In this document: positions 10,746 through 22,484 of the stretch, piece after piece
Position numbering within the stretch: position 1 is the stretch's first letter
Layout of the letters: each line of letters opens with the position of its first letter
NCBI RefSeq assembly: GCF_042100115.1
Contig: NC_091277.1
Location: 1,054,001 to 1,118,000, forward strand
DNA: 64,000 nt
DNA from: Alternaria dauci
Taxonomy: Eukaryota > Ascomycota > Dothideomycetes > Pleosporales > Pleosporaceae
Direction of reading: 5' to 3'
Made by a program: the position numbers and the translations under genes
The notes under the pieces: generated by a model
Databases searched by the model: none
What the model saw: the letters and a program-made list of their open reading frames with translations, nothing else
What the model was told of the DNA's origin: nothing

Positions 10746-11867
10746 CTATGCCCAATAACCAATGAACGCCATGGTCGCAGCTCCTATGAAGACATAAGCC
10801 ACTGCCAGTCCCAACTTCCCGAGTTCTTTCGTCCTTTCTTTATCAAACAGAAAATCCTTGGCTAACAACTCCACCAACCCACTATATATCAGAAACCCAG
10901 CACTAACGCTATTCAAAATACCCTGCACCATCATGCTAACCTTACTCTCAGGTAGATACGTTGTGCGGACGCCCAACCCGATGGCAATGGAAACGGGCGT
11001 GGTGAGACCATATAAAGCACAGAGAGCCCATGGCATCCAGCTCTTACTCCGAGGAAAGGGAATATTAGATAACCGAGCACCAATGCCAACGCCTTCAAAG
11101 GACTGGTGAAACACAAGGACACAATAGAGTGTTGAAAACTCGTCGCCAACAACACCGAGGTTCAGACCGATGATGACCGAGTGGAAGATGATTCCAAATT
11201 CCAGAACGAGGAAAGCGCCTATTTGTTGGGTGAAGGACAGACGATCTGCTGTTGAAGATGTCATGTTTGAAGATGCAGAGCTTTTGCTGTGGAGGCTGAC
11301 TGTGTCTTTCCGACGGTCTTGATCCTGGTGTTGCGTTGAGGCATAAGACTCGGCGTCTATGACTTCTGCTGCAGGATTGGTGTTTCCATCAAAGCGGAGG
11401 AATGCGTTATTCAAAACGCTAGCTTCATCCTTTGTGACACCAAACCTACGTTCGACGTATACTTCTGCACCCAGATCTACGCAAAAGACAGCCATGATGG
11501 ATGTCAGTACGATCGCAGCGCACCAAGGATACTCCGCCCAGCCTCTACTTTCTCCTACACAACTGCCCGGACCGATGGCCTCATATGCTGGATCCAGTAG
11601 ATGAACGAAGGCTGTAGCAACGATCACACCTGAGCCGAAGAAGCGTGCAAAAGTGTATAGACCAAAGGGAATCTTCCAAGACGGCTTCTTGCGGGCGATG
11701 ACCGGAAAGTACGTGGTGATTGTTGAGACAAAGCCGATGACGAATATGGATGATATACGCGCACCGAGCTGACCGTTGTACTCATTTTCGCCAAGTGCGA
11801 AATAGCAGATGACTTCTGCCTGGTTGGCTGTTGTAAGGTCGACATTGGTTGGGTCGAAAGCCGCCAT
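10746..11867 (-). CDS. ZIP-family plasma-membrane zinc transporter (Zrt1/Zrt2-like)
   Basis: A single exon. I take the start at Met 11867 (MAAFDPTN), giving 373 residues; an in-frame Met at 11933 would add 22 hydrophobic residues. About eight membrane segments are visible. The diagnostic ZIP motifs are intact: FHSVIIGLNLGV in TM IV and HQSFEGVGIGARL in TM V, which carry the metal-binding His and Glu residues. The loop between TM III and IV is hydrophilic with spaced His residues (QHQDQDRRKD), as in Zrt transporters, where it binds metal or regulates turnover. The C-terminus ends with a TM (AVAYVFIGAATMAFIGYWA). The protein imports Zn2+ into the cytosol. A zinc-response-like palindrome lies about 260 bases upstream of the start. 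High- versus low-affinity type cannot be decided here. Confidence 0.92.
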   Translation of the reverse strand: MAAFDPTNVDLTTANQAEVICYFALGENEYNGQLGARISSIFVIGFVSTITTYFPVIARKKPSWKIPFGLYTFARFFGSGVIVATAFVHLLDPAYEAIGPGSCVGESRGWAEYPWCAAIVLTSIMAVFCVDLGAEVYVERRFGVTKDEASVLNNAFLRFDGNTNPAAEVIDAESYASTQHQDQDRRKDTVSLHSKSSASSNMTSSTADRLSFTQQIGAFLVLEFGIIFHSVIIGLNLGVVGDEFSTLYCVLVFHQSFEGVGIGARLSNIPFPRSKSWMPWALCALYGLTTPVSIAIGLGVRTTYLPESKVSMMVQGILNSVSAGFLIYSGLVELLAKDFLFDKERTKELGKLGLAVAYVFIGAATMAFIGYWA

Positions 11868-12124
11868 GCTGAAAAGGGAGACTGAGAAGAGCGATGAGGC
11901 AAAGGGAATCTCAGAATTCCAAAGATAGAACAATCAGATAGCCATAGCGGGAGGTGAGTCTATATACAAAAAAGGAGTCTGTGCAGCTCTGATGACATTA
12001 TTGTTCGCATGCCAAGTACCGTGTTGGACGGTTCACAAAAAGCATTACAACCGATTAGGAAATAGCCGTTAACCTGGAACTGGCCATGTAGGTACCGGAA
12101 TTTTCGGTAAATGCGGGATTAATG

Positions 12125-12138
12125 ACCCCTTCAAGGGT
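12125..12138. promoter_or_regulatory. Candidate zinc-responsive element (Zap1/ZafA-like)
   Basis: The sequence ACCCCTTCAAGGGT contains the 11-bp palindrome CCCTTCAAGGG at 12127-12137. The yeast Zap1 element is ACCTTNAAGGT; the core CCTTNAAGG is identical here and only the outer pair differs. It lies about 260 bases 5' of the ZIP transporter start. Function is inferred. Confidence 0.5.
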
Positions 12139-12257
12139 GTCATTGGCGACAAAGCCTTCTGTGTCGTTACTTCAGTTTCCTGACCGTGTCGCGGGAGGCG
12201 CTCGGTCATGCGTGATGAGCTTGCCAGTGCTCCACAAGACATACAGGTAGTCGCTTT

Positions 12258-12272
12258 GTCACCTTTGGTGAC
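12258..12272. repeat. Short perfect palindrome upstream of the zinc transporter
   Basis: GTCACC-TTT-GGTGAC has perfect 6-bp arms with a 3-bp spacer. It includes an ACCTT half-site and lies about 390 bases upstream of the transporter start. It could be a second, weaker regulator site or chance. Confidence 0.35.
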
Positions 12273-12445
12273 CCACTCCATCGCATACTGCGTTCGCCTG
12301 TAAATTCTATCAAAGTTTGGATTGGTTGGAGGCAGGGTGATGTGAAGCAGTTCCCTATGTCTACGTCATCCATTATTGATACCTATCGCAATTACGAAAC
12401 GACCTGTCTTAAATCCACACCCGGAGGTATCGCTATTACGCTGTG

Positions 12446-13838
12446 TCAAGCGAGGCCCCTAGCTCTTAAACTGCTATTGCTTTCTTTTTCTTGTAAAGCA
12501 CCCAGTCGCGTCACCACCGGCTGTTGCCGTATAGTGACATTCCTAGTGAACATGCTGAGATCCGGTCGTTGTTCCTCGCTTGGTGGCGGAGGCCGAGGTG
12601 GCCTCTTGGCAGATCGCGTCGGCACCGGTAGATCGGGCAGCAGGATGTCATGGTTCGATGAGTGTCTAGACACTGCAGGAGAGTTTGGCTGTGACATACT
12701 CGCCTGTATAGACAAGAGAGGCTCCTTTGTGATAGGCTGTGGAAAAGAATTGTAGGATTCGTATGGAGTGCCTCCGATGGTAGTGCTACCAGACCATTTT
12801 TTTGAGTGCCTCGATTTATGTTTGGTGGCCTGCGATCGAGATGCTTCGAAGCGAGTGTAGGGCTTAAGGCAGAGACTGCAGACGACCAGAACAGCGAGTG
12901 TGGTTTGGCTTTGTGTGACAATGGCGTAGGGTATCGAGTCAAAAGAAGGGTCCCCGTTGCGATCATAAGCTTGCTGGAGGTAGACTAGGCGAACGATGGA
13001 CGCTGCCACCAAGCTTCGAGAAGTCATCAGAAAGGGCAGCCAGGTAGTTGGAAACCAGTTGATCACTTACATGAAACGCATCGACAAGAGTAGTGTTGCT
13101 AAAGTCTTCTGACGATAAGACTCACGAAGAGTCCATACGCGATGCACGCAGAGCACGATGATAGCTGTTTCAAGAACAATATCAACAATAGTTGCAACCA
13201 TCCAGAACGGCACCTACGTTGAAGTCAGGTATAGTTATAATTATCATATGGCAGCCAAACTCACCAGTGAAATGCATTTCCCCGTCCATATCATCCATGG
13301 CTTGGGTAACTCGCATTGGAAGACCATGCCGGCTACAGTTGCAATAGTCCATAGCAGTACCAGTGCACTAATAGCTAGGACGCTCGCCTTCCGAAAGGTG
13401 CTGTCTGCTAGATGATACAGAAACAGCAAGACTGAGCTCTTCGCTAAGCTAATTGTCAGAACGAAGAATATCGTCGTGACAAAAATCTTGAGTTGGATGT
13501 GCTCCAAGTCTCCGTCGTTCAGAAGACAATTCTTCTTTCCTAAGCCCGAGTCGAGGGCTGTAGATATTATTACGGTGCTTCCAAGAGCGAAGATGGCTGC
13601 GGCAATGATGATGACATCATCTGTCGACGAAAGATGGCGAAGGTGTTCAGATCTGTAGCGAGCGATGACTCTTGCTACGGTGCATATCACCTACAGTGAA
13701 GAGTAAGTATTGGAGTGAACAGGAAAAGGTGTCTCGTACCAATAGGCACGCAAGGAACCAAGCGACCATTACCAGAATAGTGCCATGGTTCTGAGCAGAA
13801 ATGAGCGCATTCTCCTGCTGGGCTTGTTGGTCGCACAT
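12446..13838 (-). CDS. Rhodopsin-fold (Pth11-like) seven-helix membrane protein
   Basis: Four exons: 13838-13740, 13690-13265, 13213-13071 and 13013-12446. All junctions are in phase and the product is 411 residues. It has a short extracellular-like N-terminus with no CFEM cysteine domain, then seven hydrophobic helices (for example VMVAWFLACLLV, DVIIIAAAIFALGSTVI, VTTIFFVLTISLAKSSVLLFL and ILVAASIVRLVYL). The pattern KSSVLLFLYHL in the middle helix and the RLVYL turn are typical of the fungal rhodopsin-fold family that includes Pth11-like receptors. The cytosolic tail of about 130 residues is Ser/Pro-rich with a poly-Pro tract (RPPRPPPPSEEQRP) and ends basic. Members are putative surface sensors; no ligand can be inferred. 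The start (MCDQQAQQENA) is the first Met in frame that joins the helices. Confidence 0.82.
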
Positions 13839-14949
13839 GATGACTTGTGCCGTCCGGAGATTGCATTGAATTGAGCTTTGGTTAATCTTTATCGAAATAG
13901 CATGCTGGCGGCTGCAAGAGAATAGATGAGGCCAGATGTCGTCAAACTTCGGACAATTGCTGCACACGCGGTCCGTAGGGCTCACTTAAAGTCCGGGTCA
14001 CCGGGGCTACGCGTCTTTGCATCTTCATGCGAATGATTGCCTTTTGTCGCGGCAACGAGGGGGAGGGGTGCGCATAGTTTCGTCTAGAAGACTGGAAATA
14101 GAAGCGGAAGGGACTTGGATCGCGGGCAGCAGCGAATAGTAGGAGGAAATGACTGGAACGGGAGGGAAATGTTGCAGATCGGTCGCACGCGTGCCTGCAT
14201 CTAGGCTAGACAATTGCTATCGAGCTGAGCCCAGCTCCGTAGTGTTGGGATGAAGGATGCCGCCACAGTGACACGAGGATGTTGTACATGCCGGCGGGCT
14301 ATCCTTCCGTGTATAGTGGTAAGCTGAGTTTAAATGATGGCGTTTCAGCACAGGTTTGATGTGGTAAAAAAGCAACACTCGGCCTAACACCTTGACATGC
14401 CTATGGCAATCAGATCTATGACATGATGGATCTGGTCTGAACCTTGTGAGCAATGAAACAACGAGATGCGGTTGTGCGATACGACATGGACATTGACTGG
14501 TGTACTGTTGATGCAATCTGTAGCTGACAGATTGACAATGGGGGATTGGCCGCAGCTAGCGAAGTCCGATGAGCTCCGGCCTTGTCAGCAGGGCTGCGAG
14601 GTAATTGGTGAAGGCGAGTGACGAGGCAAATGATCAGATGATACGACTGAGGCAGGAAGGCCATGTGTTCGCTTGGCACGGAGTTGAATATCTTGTTCGT
14701 GGAGGCTCGCGTGGCAGCTCTCACGGGCTTGATCCTATGGACTGGAGCCAACGAGATAGTTTGAGATGCCAGCTTGACCTGGAACGATTGGGAGCGAATG
14801 CCTGGGCGGCCATGGATCATGGTGGATAGGGCTGACGTCGGGGCCTTTCACCACTACCGCTATCGATAAGAACTTTTCCCCAAAGCCAAGAGTTCAAGCA
14901 AGCCCAATGCGACTGCGCTCTCCCAGCTTTGCTCTGTCGCAACACCGCC
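13839..14949. other. 1.1-kb intergenic region
   Basis: It lies between divergent genes (rhodopsin-fold to the left, SLX9 to the right). I find only short frames without domain signals; presumably promoter sequence for both genes. Confidence 0.5.
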
Positions 14950-15543
14950 ATGGTATGTTTTCCGAGCACACTCGTATAGTAGAGAAATACTCATACAGCT
15001 CTCGAGGCCCCCATAAAGAAGCGCACAACCGCGCGCGCAAAGTCGGCGCGCGCAGCCCGTCCCCCAACTGCGGCGGCTCTCCCAAAGCCCGATGGCATCT
15101 CGTTGTTCCCCGCGTCCAAGCGCGACAAGCAGAAGATCAAGCACTCGTCCTTTGTGTCCAAAATCGAAAAATCGTCTGCCAAGACTCAGAAACGACGGCG
15201 ACCCAATAACAAGCTGGTCGCAACCCTCGAGTCGCTCGCCGACGCACTGCCGGATGCTGCAACACGCGGCGAGCTCGAAACCAGCCAGGCGCGCATACTT
15301 CAGCCCAAGCTCAAGCTCGAGAGCATGAAAAGGACAAAGGGCGCGAAGAAGCGGAAGGAAAAGTTGGACAAGCTGGAGAAGGAGAGGTTCAGCGCGAACC
15401 TGGCACAGCTGGTGTGTGGCAGTGGCAACGCGACTCCGAGCGCTGGTGCTGTACAGGATCGTTGGGCAGCACTCAAGAGCCATGTGCAGAGTAACATGGA
15501 AACCAAGCCCGAGTTCGCGCAGCAACCAGGCCAGACCGGATAA
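14950..15543 (+). CDS. SLX9: Ribosome biogenesis protein SLX9
   Basis: Two exons are proposed: 14950-14952, just the ATG, and 15007-15543, giving 179 residues beginning M|APIKKRTTARAKS. The intron is GTATGT...CTCGAG. The body shows the Slx9 signature: an N-terminal basic tail, then SKRDKQKIKHSSFVSKI, then RRRPNNKLVATLESLADALP. A Lys-rich coiled region (MKRTKGAKKRKEKLDKLEKERF) and a small C-terminal helix with QDRWAALKSHVQ follow. Slx9 works in small-subunit pre-rRNA processing and export of pre-40S particles in the nucleolus. An alternative model starts at 14907, splices the same donor to the CAG at 14998 and adds about 15 residues. I prefer the first because MAPIKK matches how fungal Slx9 proteins begin. 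Family call is strong, first exon moderate. Confidence 0.82.
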
Positions 15544-16556
15544 TACCATCGCCCCCGAACCGGCGGGTGGACTGAGCGAGCCTCCCGCCAAGAACACCAA
15601 AGACATACCTCCATGTCGCACATGTGAAGACAGACTGGAATGAGCAACCGCTTCAGTTAGATTGACTTGACGTGAGCCTTTACATGCATACCATGTCCAT
15701 TCCGTACAGGAACTTTGCTTTCAACATCGCAAGCACCATTGTCAAGACTGGAACACGGTCAACGTCTTACCGAGTGCCCAAATCAGTTGGCATCCAATCA
15801 TTGTCCTTGGGGCGAAAGCATTGCAAACAGCGTCGTGCTGTGTAACGCATAGCGGGAACTTTCCGATGGATTACTGCCTCTTATCATCGACAGCTGTATC
15901 TATTGCCTGTTCCCTGCAAACCTTATGAGTAACATTTGAGATTAGTAATTATCAATTCATGTCAAGGCCCATAACCTAGTCTCTACTTCTTTCTTCGGCT
16001 CGATTTACTCTCCATTATGAACCTTGCCGCAGTACTCTCCTCCCCCAAGGCTATTGGTGTCGTGGATCACACACTGCCTCTTCAACAGGTTGTTGGGGAA
16101 CTGAAGGTGAGCGTGCCGTACAGAGTTGTTGTCGATATGATATGCACTCTACAAACCGTTCTCATCACAAGTTGGTTCCTGAAAGCACAGAATAATGGTA
16201 AAATTTACGCTACGCAACCGGTTGCCTTGGCAGCGCACTCATCGCGAGCTCAACTAGATGCCTCTGAACCAAGTTCAGAGAACCTTGCATGTGCAGGGAT
16301 GGCCAGCAACAGTTGTTGCATCATGAAGCAAGATGAGACTCAAATCGGTTTATGATACCTGACATGTATAACTCTAGCAATGGCACGCCACCTGTACACA
16401 CTTGAACGCAGCAATGAAAGTGCTACCTCAAACTGCTGGTAGCCAAGGGGTATCGAATACAAAAAGCGAACGAAAGCTGGCCATCCGCGTTGCGCCGCCG
16501 CAACTATCCTTCCCTCAACGAACGCATCAAGACAAAAGTACCACATCGACATGCTC
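15544..16556. other. 1.0-kb convergent intergenic region
   Basis: It lies downstream of SLX9 and downstream of the HET gene. It contains a plus-strand frame at 16017-16355 with poor codon use and no domain. Nothing further is seen. Confidence 0.5.
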
Positions 16557-18888
16557 TTAAACAACGGTAAAAGTGCGCTGCGGATAGTTGTCCAACTGCG
16601 TCATGTCCTGGATGTCAGGGAACCAATGCTCAAACAACGCTTCAGCGTCTTCGCTCATCTGTTGTTCGACGCCTTCAGGTGTACATTCGTAGCATTCTAG
16701 GCGACCGACGCGGCGATATGTGTTGTTTCCAGGTGTGGCTTTGAGCACGATGCCAAGGATAGAGGAACGGAACGTCATGCTGACGAGCACGCAAACGAGC
16801 GTTTCGCCGTCTTGCAGCGCGTCTTCGGCTGGGAGTGGTACAACGTCTGGTGTAAAGTCCACAGTCATGCCGTTTTTGGCTAGAATGTACGAAGGTTGTT
16901 GTTCCGATGACGCCGATGCCGTCGTATGTACGACAACCTCGGCAGCCATGGCTCCTGAGAGCTCGAGAGGCTCACCCATGATAGGCGACCAAGCACTTGC
17001 ACGCTTTCCCTTTGGACCAAAAGAAGCTCTGCACGCGAGATCCATTGCGCTCGTATTGTCGAAGAAGATTGGTGAACCTTCGACGGAAGCCCAAGACCAG
17101 CTTGGTACATTTTGGCCTTGGGCGAGTCTCGGACGGCGGCATCGTGAGCTGTCGCTGGGATACCAGAGAAGCCCAAGAGTGCTAAACGTCCATTGTCCTG
17201 CTATGTATCCTGACTGTAGAGCTGGCGAGAGGGCTCTTGCGATGCTTGCTATTGCTATCAGGCGGTCGTTGTCGTACGTGAGGTGTCGTGCAGTGTATTC
17301 GGTTGTAATATATGACCACAATTGTAGTGTCTCTTCACGTTTGCGTAACAAGTCCTGTTGAGCGCCGTTGGTGAGATGTGTCGAGGCCAGTTGGTTGGTC
17401 ATGCTATCCGTCCGGCTGTGGGCGGTATTTCCATTACTGTTGGCTTGTTGTGGTTTGTTGAGTGTTTCGGCTATGACTCTGCCGAATTCCTGCTTGACCT
17501 GGTCGTTTGGCCGTGAGTCGTAGGTACTATCATCAATGCGCCCACATTCACATTGATATCCATTTCGGCATTCCAATATCATCTCGCTCTTGGTAAAGTG
17601 TAGCACCCTTGGCGAAAGTAGGCGTTCAGCATATGGCCATGCGCGGATCAAGAGCGGTGTGTGTAGGTTCGCTTCTTCGGACATGTTAAAAGGTAACTCC
17701 CACTCGTTCATGTGTGCATTTCCGTCAAAAGGTGCTTTGAAGCTGTAGTGGCTCGGTTGTTCCCTCACATTTATCTTGTGCAGAGAGCCTTTGTTATCTG
17801 TTGTTTGTATCTTGAATGGCTGCGTCTTGGGCGGAAAGAGGGGCTGGGTACTACTGTCGGATGCAGATGTTGCCGCGATTGTTAAAAAGGCGTTGCCGAA
17901 GATCTCGTCCATCTTGAGCGAGTCTTCAAGCTTCTCTTGGACGTCATCTTGTATCAGACAGAGACTATCAATGAAGAGCCAGCGAAAACCAAGTGCTCGC
18001 GTGAGGAAGACGGCCTCTTGGTACGCTCTTGGCAGTGTCGACCATGGTATGCTCTTCTTGTGCGACTGCAGTGTTGCCAGAGTTGTCTTCGGAATACCTT
18101 TGGCTAATCCCCAAACATGACTCAAGGCGATATACTCACCATGTTCGTATCTTCTCTCGTCCTGTATGTACTCGCTCTCGTGCAATCGAATACTTTTGGA
18201 ATCGTCGCCCGATAATAAGTCTAGCACGCGCTTCGGTAGCGTTGTGGGCTTAGCTCGGCGACTGCACGTAGCATGGTTTTCTAGGCAAGTCTTTATCAAG
18301 CCCCGCGCTGTTGCTAGACCGTTACTCTGCAGTGGGTTATCCGTCACATGTCTCCCTCGCCCAATCGCAGAAAAGGGGGACTGGCCGTCTGCAGTATTGT
18401 CAGTCGACGCGTTCCTGCAGAGGAAGCGAGCTAGCGGTAGGCGACCGTTCCACCGCCACGACCATGATTAAAATCAACCAAAAGATAGGGAAGAAGACCT
18501 GGTGCATACCTCCATCAGTGAAGAACTCGAGCTTGAGATTTGCATGGCCTGCTGCATGTTCATGGTCGTCTTCGTGGCAGTCGTCCTGGTCGTCGTTGTC
18601 CCTCCAGCGAAGCTCAACCGAGAGGTGTTCTTGGGGTGGTTTTCCTGCTTTTGGCTTGAAGGACTCGGCCGTGATCCTGACATTGTCCTCGTTTATGTTT
18701 GCGAAGCGGTCGTGGTGTAGTAAGATGCCATTGAGAAGGAGTGCGCACGCGCGACAGGCAGTCGATCTCGACCTCAGTTTTGGCAGCGTTGTGTCGACCC
18801 AGACAAGCGACTCTGATCCATTCTCTTGCGCGCTTTCCCCATGAAGGTGTTTCTGGAGACCTTTACATGTCGCGCAAACAGATACCAT
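16557..18888 (-). CDS. HET-domain (heterokaryon-incompatibility type) protein
   Basis: Two exons, 18888-18510 and 18388-16557, are joined in phase 1 across a 121-base intron (GTATGC...TGCAG) to give 736 residues. The start MVSVCATCKGL is the first good Met; the frame is open further upstream but loses coding character. The N-terminal exon has paired cysteines (CATC; CRACALLL), as often seen ahead of HET domains. The HET core is intact: YIALSHVWG, then STLPRAYQEAVFLTRALGFRWLFIDSLC with IQDD, then DEIFGNAFLTIAATSA. The C-terminal half has the usual Trp-rich spacer (PSWSWASVEG), with a terminal acidic region. HET proteins trigger cell death after fusion of incompatible hyphae. Which partner it recognises cannot be told. 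A run of His/Asp/Glu (DQDDCHEDDHEHAAGH) lies just before the intron. Confidence 0.87.
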
Positions 18889-20766
18889 GGCGTCGCGGAG
18901 TGAATGGAATTCGGTGATGGATATGACGAAGGTGCGGGGTGGAAGAAGTCGCGTTCCCGTTGGTTCCGTGGGGCGGAAGGGGATGATAGCACACTGTACG
19001 TCAGTTGGACACCCCTTTGAGCAAACTTTACTAGTCAAATTTGCTCGACACGGAAGCCAGTACTGTAACAGCAGCTGACGTTTGTGTACAACTTCCAGAC
19101 CATTCGACAGCCCAGGCTGGAGGGTCAGCTCTGGGCCAAACCAAGAAGTGGAGGCGCCGCTAATGCTCTGAACCTCTCCCGCTCTTGTGGAGACGCGCCC
19201 GGCTTCCCAAGCACAGGCCATCCATTGTTGCGCAGCACCGAGGCTGCAACTATCATTTGCAGGCGGGCAGATAAGTGTCCGGCGACACATGCCCGTCCCA
19301 GATTGCCCTTCGCTTCGGGGGGCGGCTCATTGCACACACCACTCAAGACCACGTATGCTGCTGTCATCTAAACTGGTTCGCGATGACATTTGTCCGGCGC
19401 TCTTCAACCTTGCTACCTAGGTAAGCAGGCAGCGGATCGCAACAGCATGCCCTGGTGCCGCACGTTCGGAGCTGCTCCCGTCAACACGACCCCCGCGCCC
19501 GCATATCTGGGTCAACCTATACATGTTCAGCTATCCGCCAACTCGATGCTTTTTTCGAGCTGCTAGCCCTACCAGGGAGATTCATCATGAAACACGAGCT
19601 GATGATCGCTCGGTCGAAAGCTACAACTGACCAAAGTGGCGTCTAGATCCTCACCCGACGCCAGCCATAGCCATGACCTTACCTTTGCGCTCGGGAAGAT
19701 CGGCAGAGAGCCGTGTTGTTACACACCGAAGCCTCTCAGCCTGCTTGTCGACATCCTAGCAGGGCGATCGCAGGTGGACAACGCCTTGGTAGCCGCCTCA
19801 TAAGCCACCTCGAAGAGCCAATCGTCTGTTCGGAACATTTATCACCTGCTTTCGTATTCCCACATTCCGCGCTCATTTTTTCCACGTGTGCACTTTATAC
19901 ATCGGTCTACCATCAGCATGTCAGACTCATCAATCCGTCTCAGGGTCCGGGCGCATTGCATTACTACCGACCGGTCGCGAGAAGAGCACACACGCCTTCA
20001 TTTGCTCGAGAGAATGATAGACACCCGCGCAAGTGCTCATGCACTAGTGACCCCAATCCCAATCGAGCCTGTCCATTCACGGTAGCCTGATGCGTGTCAT
20101 CACACAGGTTTCGAATGGGTGGTCAGGGTACAGCGTCTGGCGCATTGTGTCTGTTGTGTCGAGTTTCCGAATGCATCCATGGATTACTGCCGCTGCCTGC
20201 AATGTAGAGTCCCGTCTGACTGCCTCACCACTCTTACCATGGTCTGAGGGTCCGAGCCAACAGCTATGCATTAGGAGATTCAATTCTGCCTTGTCGAACC
20301 AACCCCAAGCTTTCAATCATTGCCGTATGCGCAAGCTGAAGCCGAAAGCACGAGGAGGCTCTGACGTTTCTTTGGGGCTGGGCATTATGTATCCCTGCGC
20401 CATGTTGCAGTGTACTATAGCATACCAACCACATCTTTCGCGACGCATATCATACATGTCATCGTCACTCCGCCTTCTACACCTGGATGACTGTTCCACA
20501 AGATATAGCACTCATCGATCGGTGAAACGTAGACCTCGTTCAATTGATTACGTGGCACCAGGAGGCTGCACACGTTTCTCCGGATGACTGTGGGACGTCG
20601 CATCGTGTTTGAGTGAAGGAGTCAGTGCACGTGCATCTACTGTCAGGATCGAGACTAGTCATGGCCCCACGGGCGCAGGACATTAGCGACGACTTGACCC
20701 CACATCGAGCCGCCACAAGTATCCCAAAGAGTCACGACGCGGGCATACCTTTCTGGCCACACCAAC
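18889..20766. other. 1.9-kb intergenic region
   Basis: It lies between the divergent HET and UBA4 genes. The longest frame (20090-20587, plus) has no recognisable domain and irregular codon use. I see no repeats or RNA genes. Confidence 0.5.
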
Positions 20767-22440
20767 ATGACTTCAGTAATCAGCTCTTTGCGCAAACAAA
20801 TTGCGGCATGCGAAGTAACTCTACAGGACCTACGTCAACAGCTGGCAGAAGCTGAGCACAACCAACGCGAAACAGCTAAAGTTGTGCCCCAGAAAAGACC
20901 GCTAGCAACTGACCCGATCAACCCCCTGGACCATGATATGAATTTTGGAGTACCTGATCAGTTCCGTGACGAGGTTTTCGCAATCCTAGAACAAGAGCAC
21001 AAGGCGCCGCAACATAGCGTATCTGAGGTACCTGAGGAAAGACCAAGATGGCCACTTCAGAAAAATGAATACAAGAGATATGGGAGACAGTTGATCATGC
21101 CAGAGATTGGACTAAAAGGTAAGTCAAATCTTCCACATGTCTTTGGAAATTTGCTGAATCGAGCTGTCCAGGTCAGCTTCACTTGAGAGATGCTCGTGTA
21201 CTCATCGTGGGAGTGGGTGGTCTCGGCTGCCCCGCTGCCGCCTATCTAGTCGGTGCAGGCGTCGGTACTGTAGGTCTCGTTGATGACGATGTGGTTGAAG
21301 AATCGAACCTGCACCGTCAGATCCTACACTCAACCGCGAGGATTGCAATGACCAAAGTTGAGAGTGCGATGGTGGCTTTGAAGTCGTGCGTTTACCCGCA
21401 AACACAACACGCTGGAACTCAAACTAATCCACCAAGGTAGGCTCAATCCCAACGTCACATTGATTCCCCATATATCTCGACTCAGTCCAGAGACTGCCAT
21501 TTCGATTTTCAAGGAATACGATTTAGTCCTGGACTGCACAGATACACCCGCGTCACGCTATCTAATATCTGATGCGTGTGTTCTATTGAGAAAACCCCTT
21601 GTTTCGGCATCAGCACTTCGTATCGATGGCCAGATGATGGTGTTGAACAATCCACCACTGCCGCCTGGTGACCCAAATGGAGGCCCGTGTTATCGCTGCG
21701 TCTTCCCGAAACCCCCACCACCCGAGTCTGTCGTATCATGCGGCGACGGTGGTATTCTAGGACCTGTCGTTGGCGTGATGGGCGTTTTGCAAGCACTGGA
21801 AGCGATCAAGGTCCTGACTCAGAGACCTACCACGACGCCTGCGGACCCACCAAGCCTGCTCCTATTTTCAGCCTATTCAAATCCCATGTTCCGCTCCATA
21901 CGTCTTAGGAGTCGAAAAGCCAAATGCGCTGCCTGCTCATCATACTCAACAGTCACTAGAGAAGCACTAGAGTCTGGAAGTCAGGACTACGTTCAATTTT
22001 GTGGCAGTGTAGTTGCGAATACCAGTCTGCTGGCCCCGGAGGAACGCATATCTGCCAAGAACTATGCGCAGATACGATCGGGCGTCAACCCTTTCACGGG
22101 AACGGTGTCAAAGAAAGACAGTCACCTCCTTGTTGATGTCCGCGAAAAGGTTCAATTCGAGTTGTGCCATATCGACGGTAGTATAAATGTACCCTTCTCC
22201 ACGGTCTCAGTTACGCGACAAACCGATTATGCTACCGAAGAAGGGACTTGGATCAAAATGTTACGGCAGTCAGAGAAGCCTATATTTGTGGTATGTCGAC
22301 TAGGCAATGATTCACAGGTCACGGTCAGAAAGATGAAGCAGCTAGGACTTGACGCAGGAGGCAAGAGATATATTGGGGATATCAAAGGAGGTCTGAAAGC
22401 CTGGAGAAGTGCTGTTGACACTGAATTTCCGGATTACTAA
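20767..22440 (+). CDS. UBA4: UBA4: E1-like adenylyltransferase and sulfurtransferase (MoeB-rhodanese fusion)
   Basis: Three exons, 20767-21118, 21172-21385 and 21441-22440, join in phase to give 521 residues. A short coiled N-terminus ([25 protein letters not shown]) is followed by the E1-like domain. It has [16 protein letters not shown], the nucleotide loop [11 protein letters not shown] (about residue 130), [15 protein letters not shown], zinc cysteines CYRC and CAAC, and the active-site Cys in VSCGDGG (about residue 287). The C-terminal rhodanese domain carries its catalytic Cys in [10 protein letters not shown] (about residue 473). Uba4 adenylates and thiolates the C-terminus of the sulfur carrier Urm1 for tRNA wobble-uridine thiolation. 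In filamentous fungi (CnxF) it does the same for the molybdopterin-synthase small subunit. It is convergent with the next gene, with 44 bases between stop codons. Confidence 0.95.
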
Positions 22441-22484
22441 ATCGTTATGCACTTCCGAATTCAACTTACAGCGGCGAAAGCCAC

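Larger units (their letters stand above)
11868..12445. other. Promoter region of the zinc transporter and 3' flank of the rhodopsin-fold gene
   Basis: It holds the zinc-response-like palindrome (12125-12138) and a perfect 6-bp-arm palindrome (12258-12272), each listed separately. I see no gene. Confidence 0.6.

Noticed and set aside
14860..15621. 253-codon minus-strand frame
   Set aside because: It is antisense to SLX9, whose family motifs are clear on the plus strand.
20090..20587. 165-codon plus-strand frame between HET and UBA4
   Set aside because: No domain, irregular codon use, no splice partner; chance frame in GC-balanced DNA.
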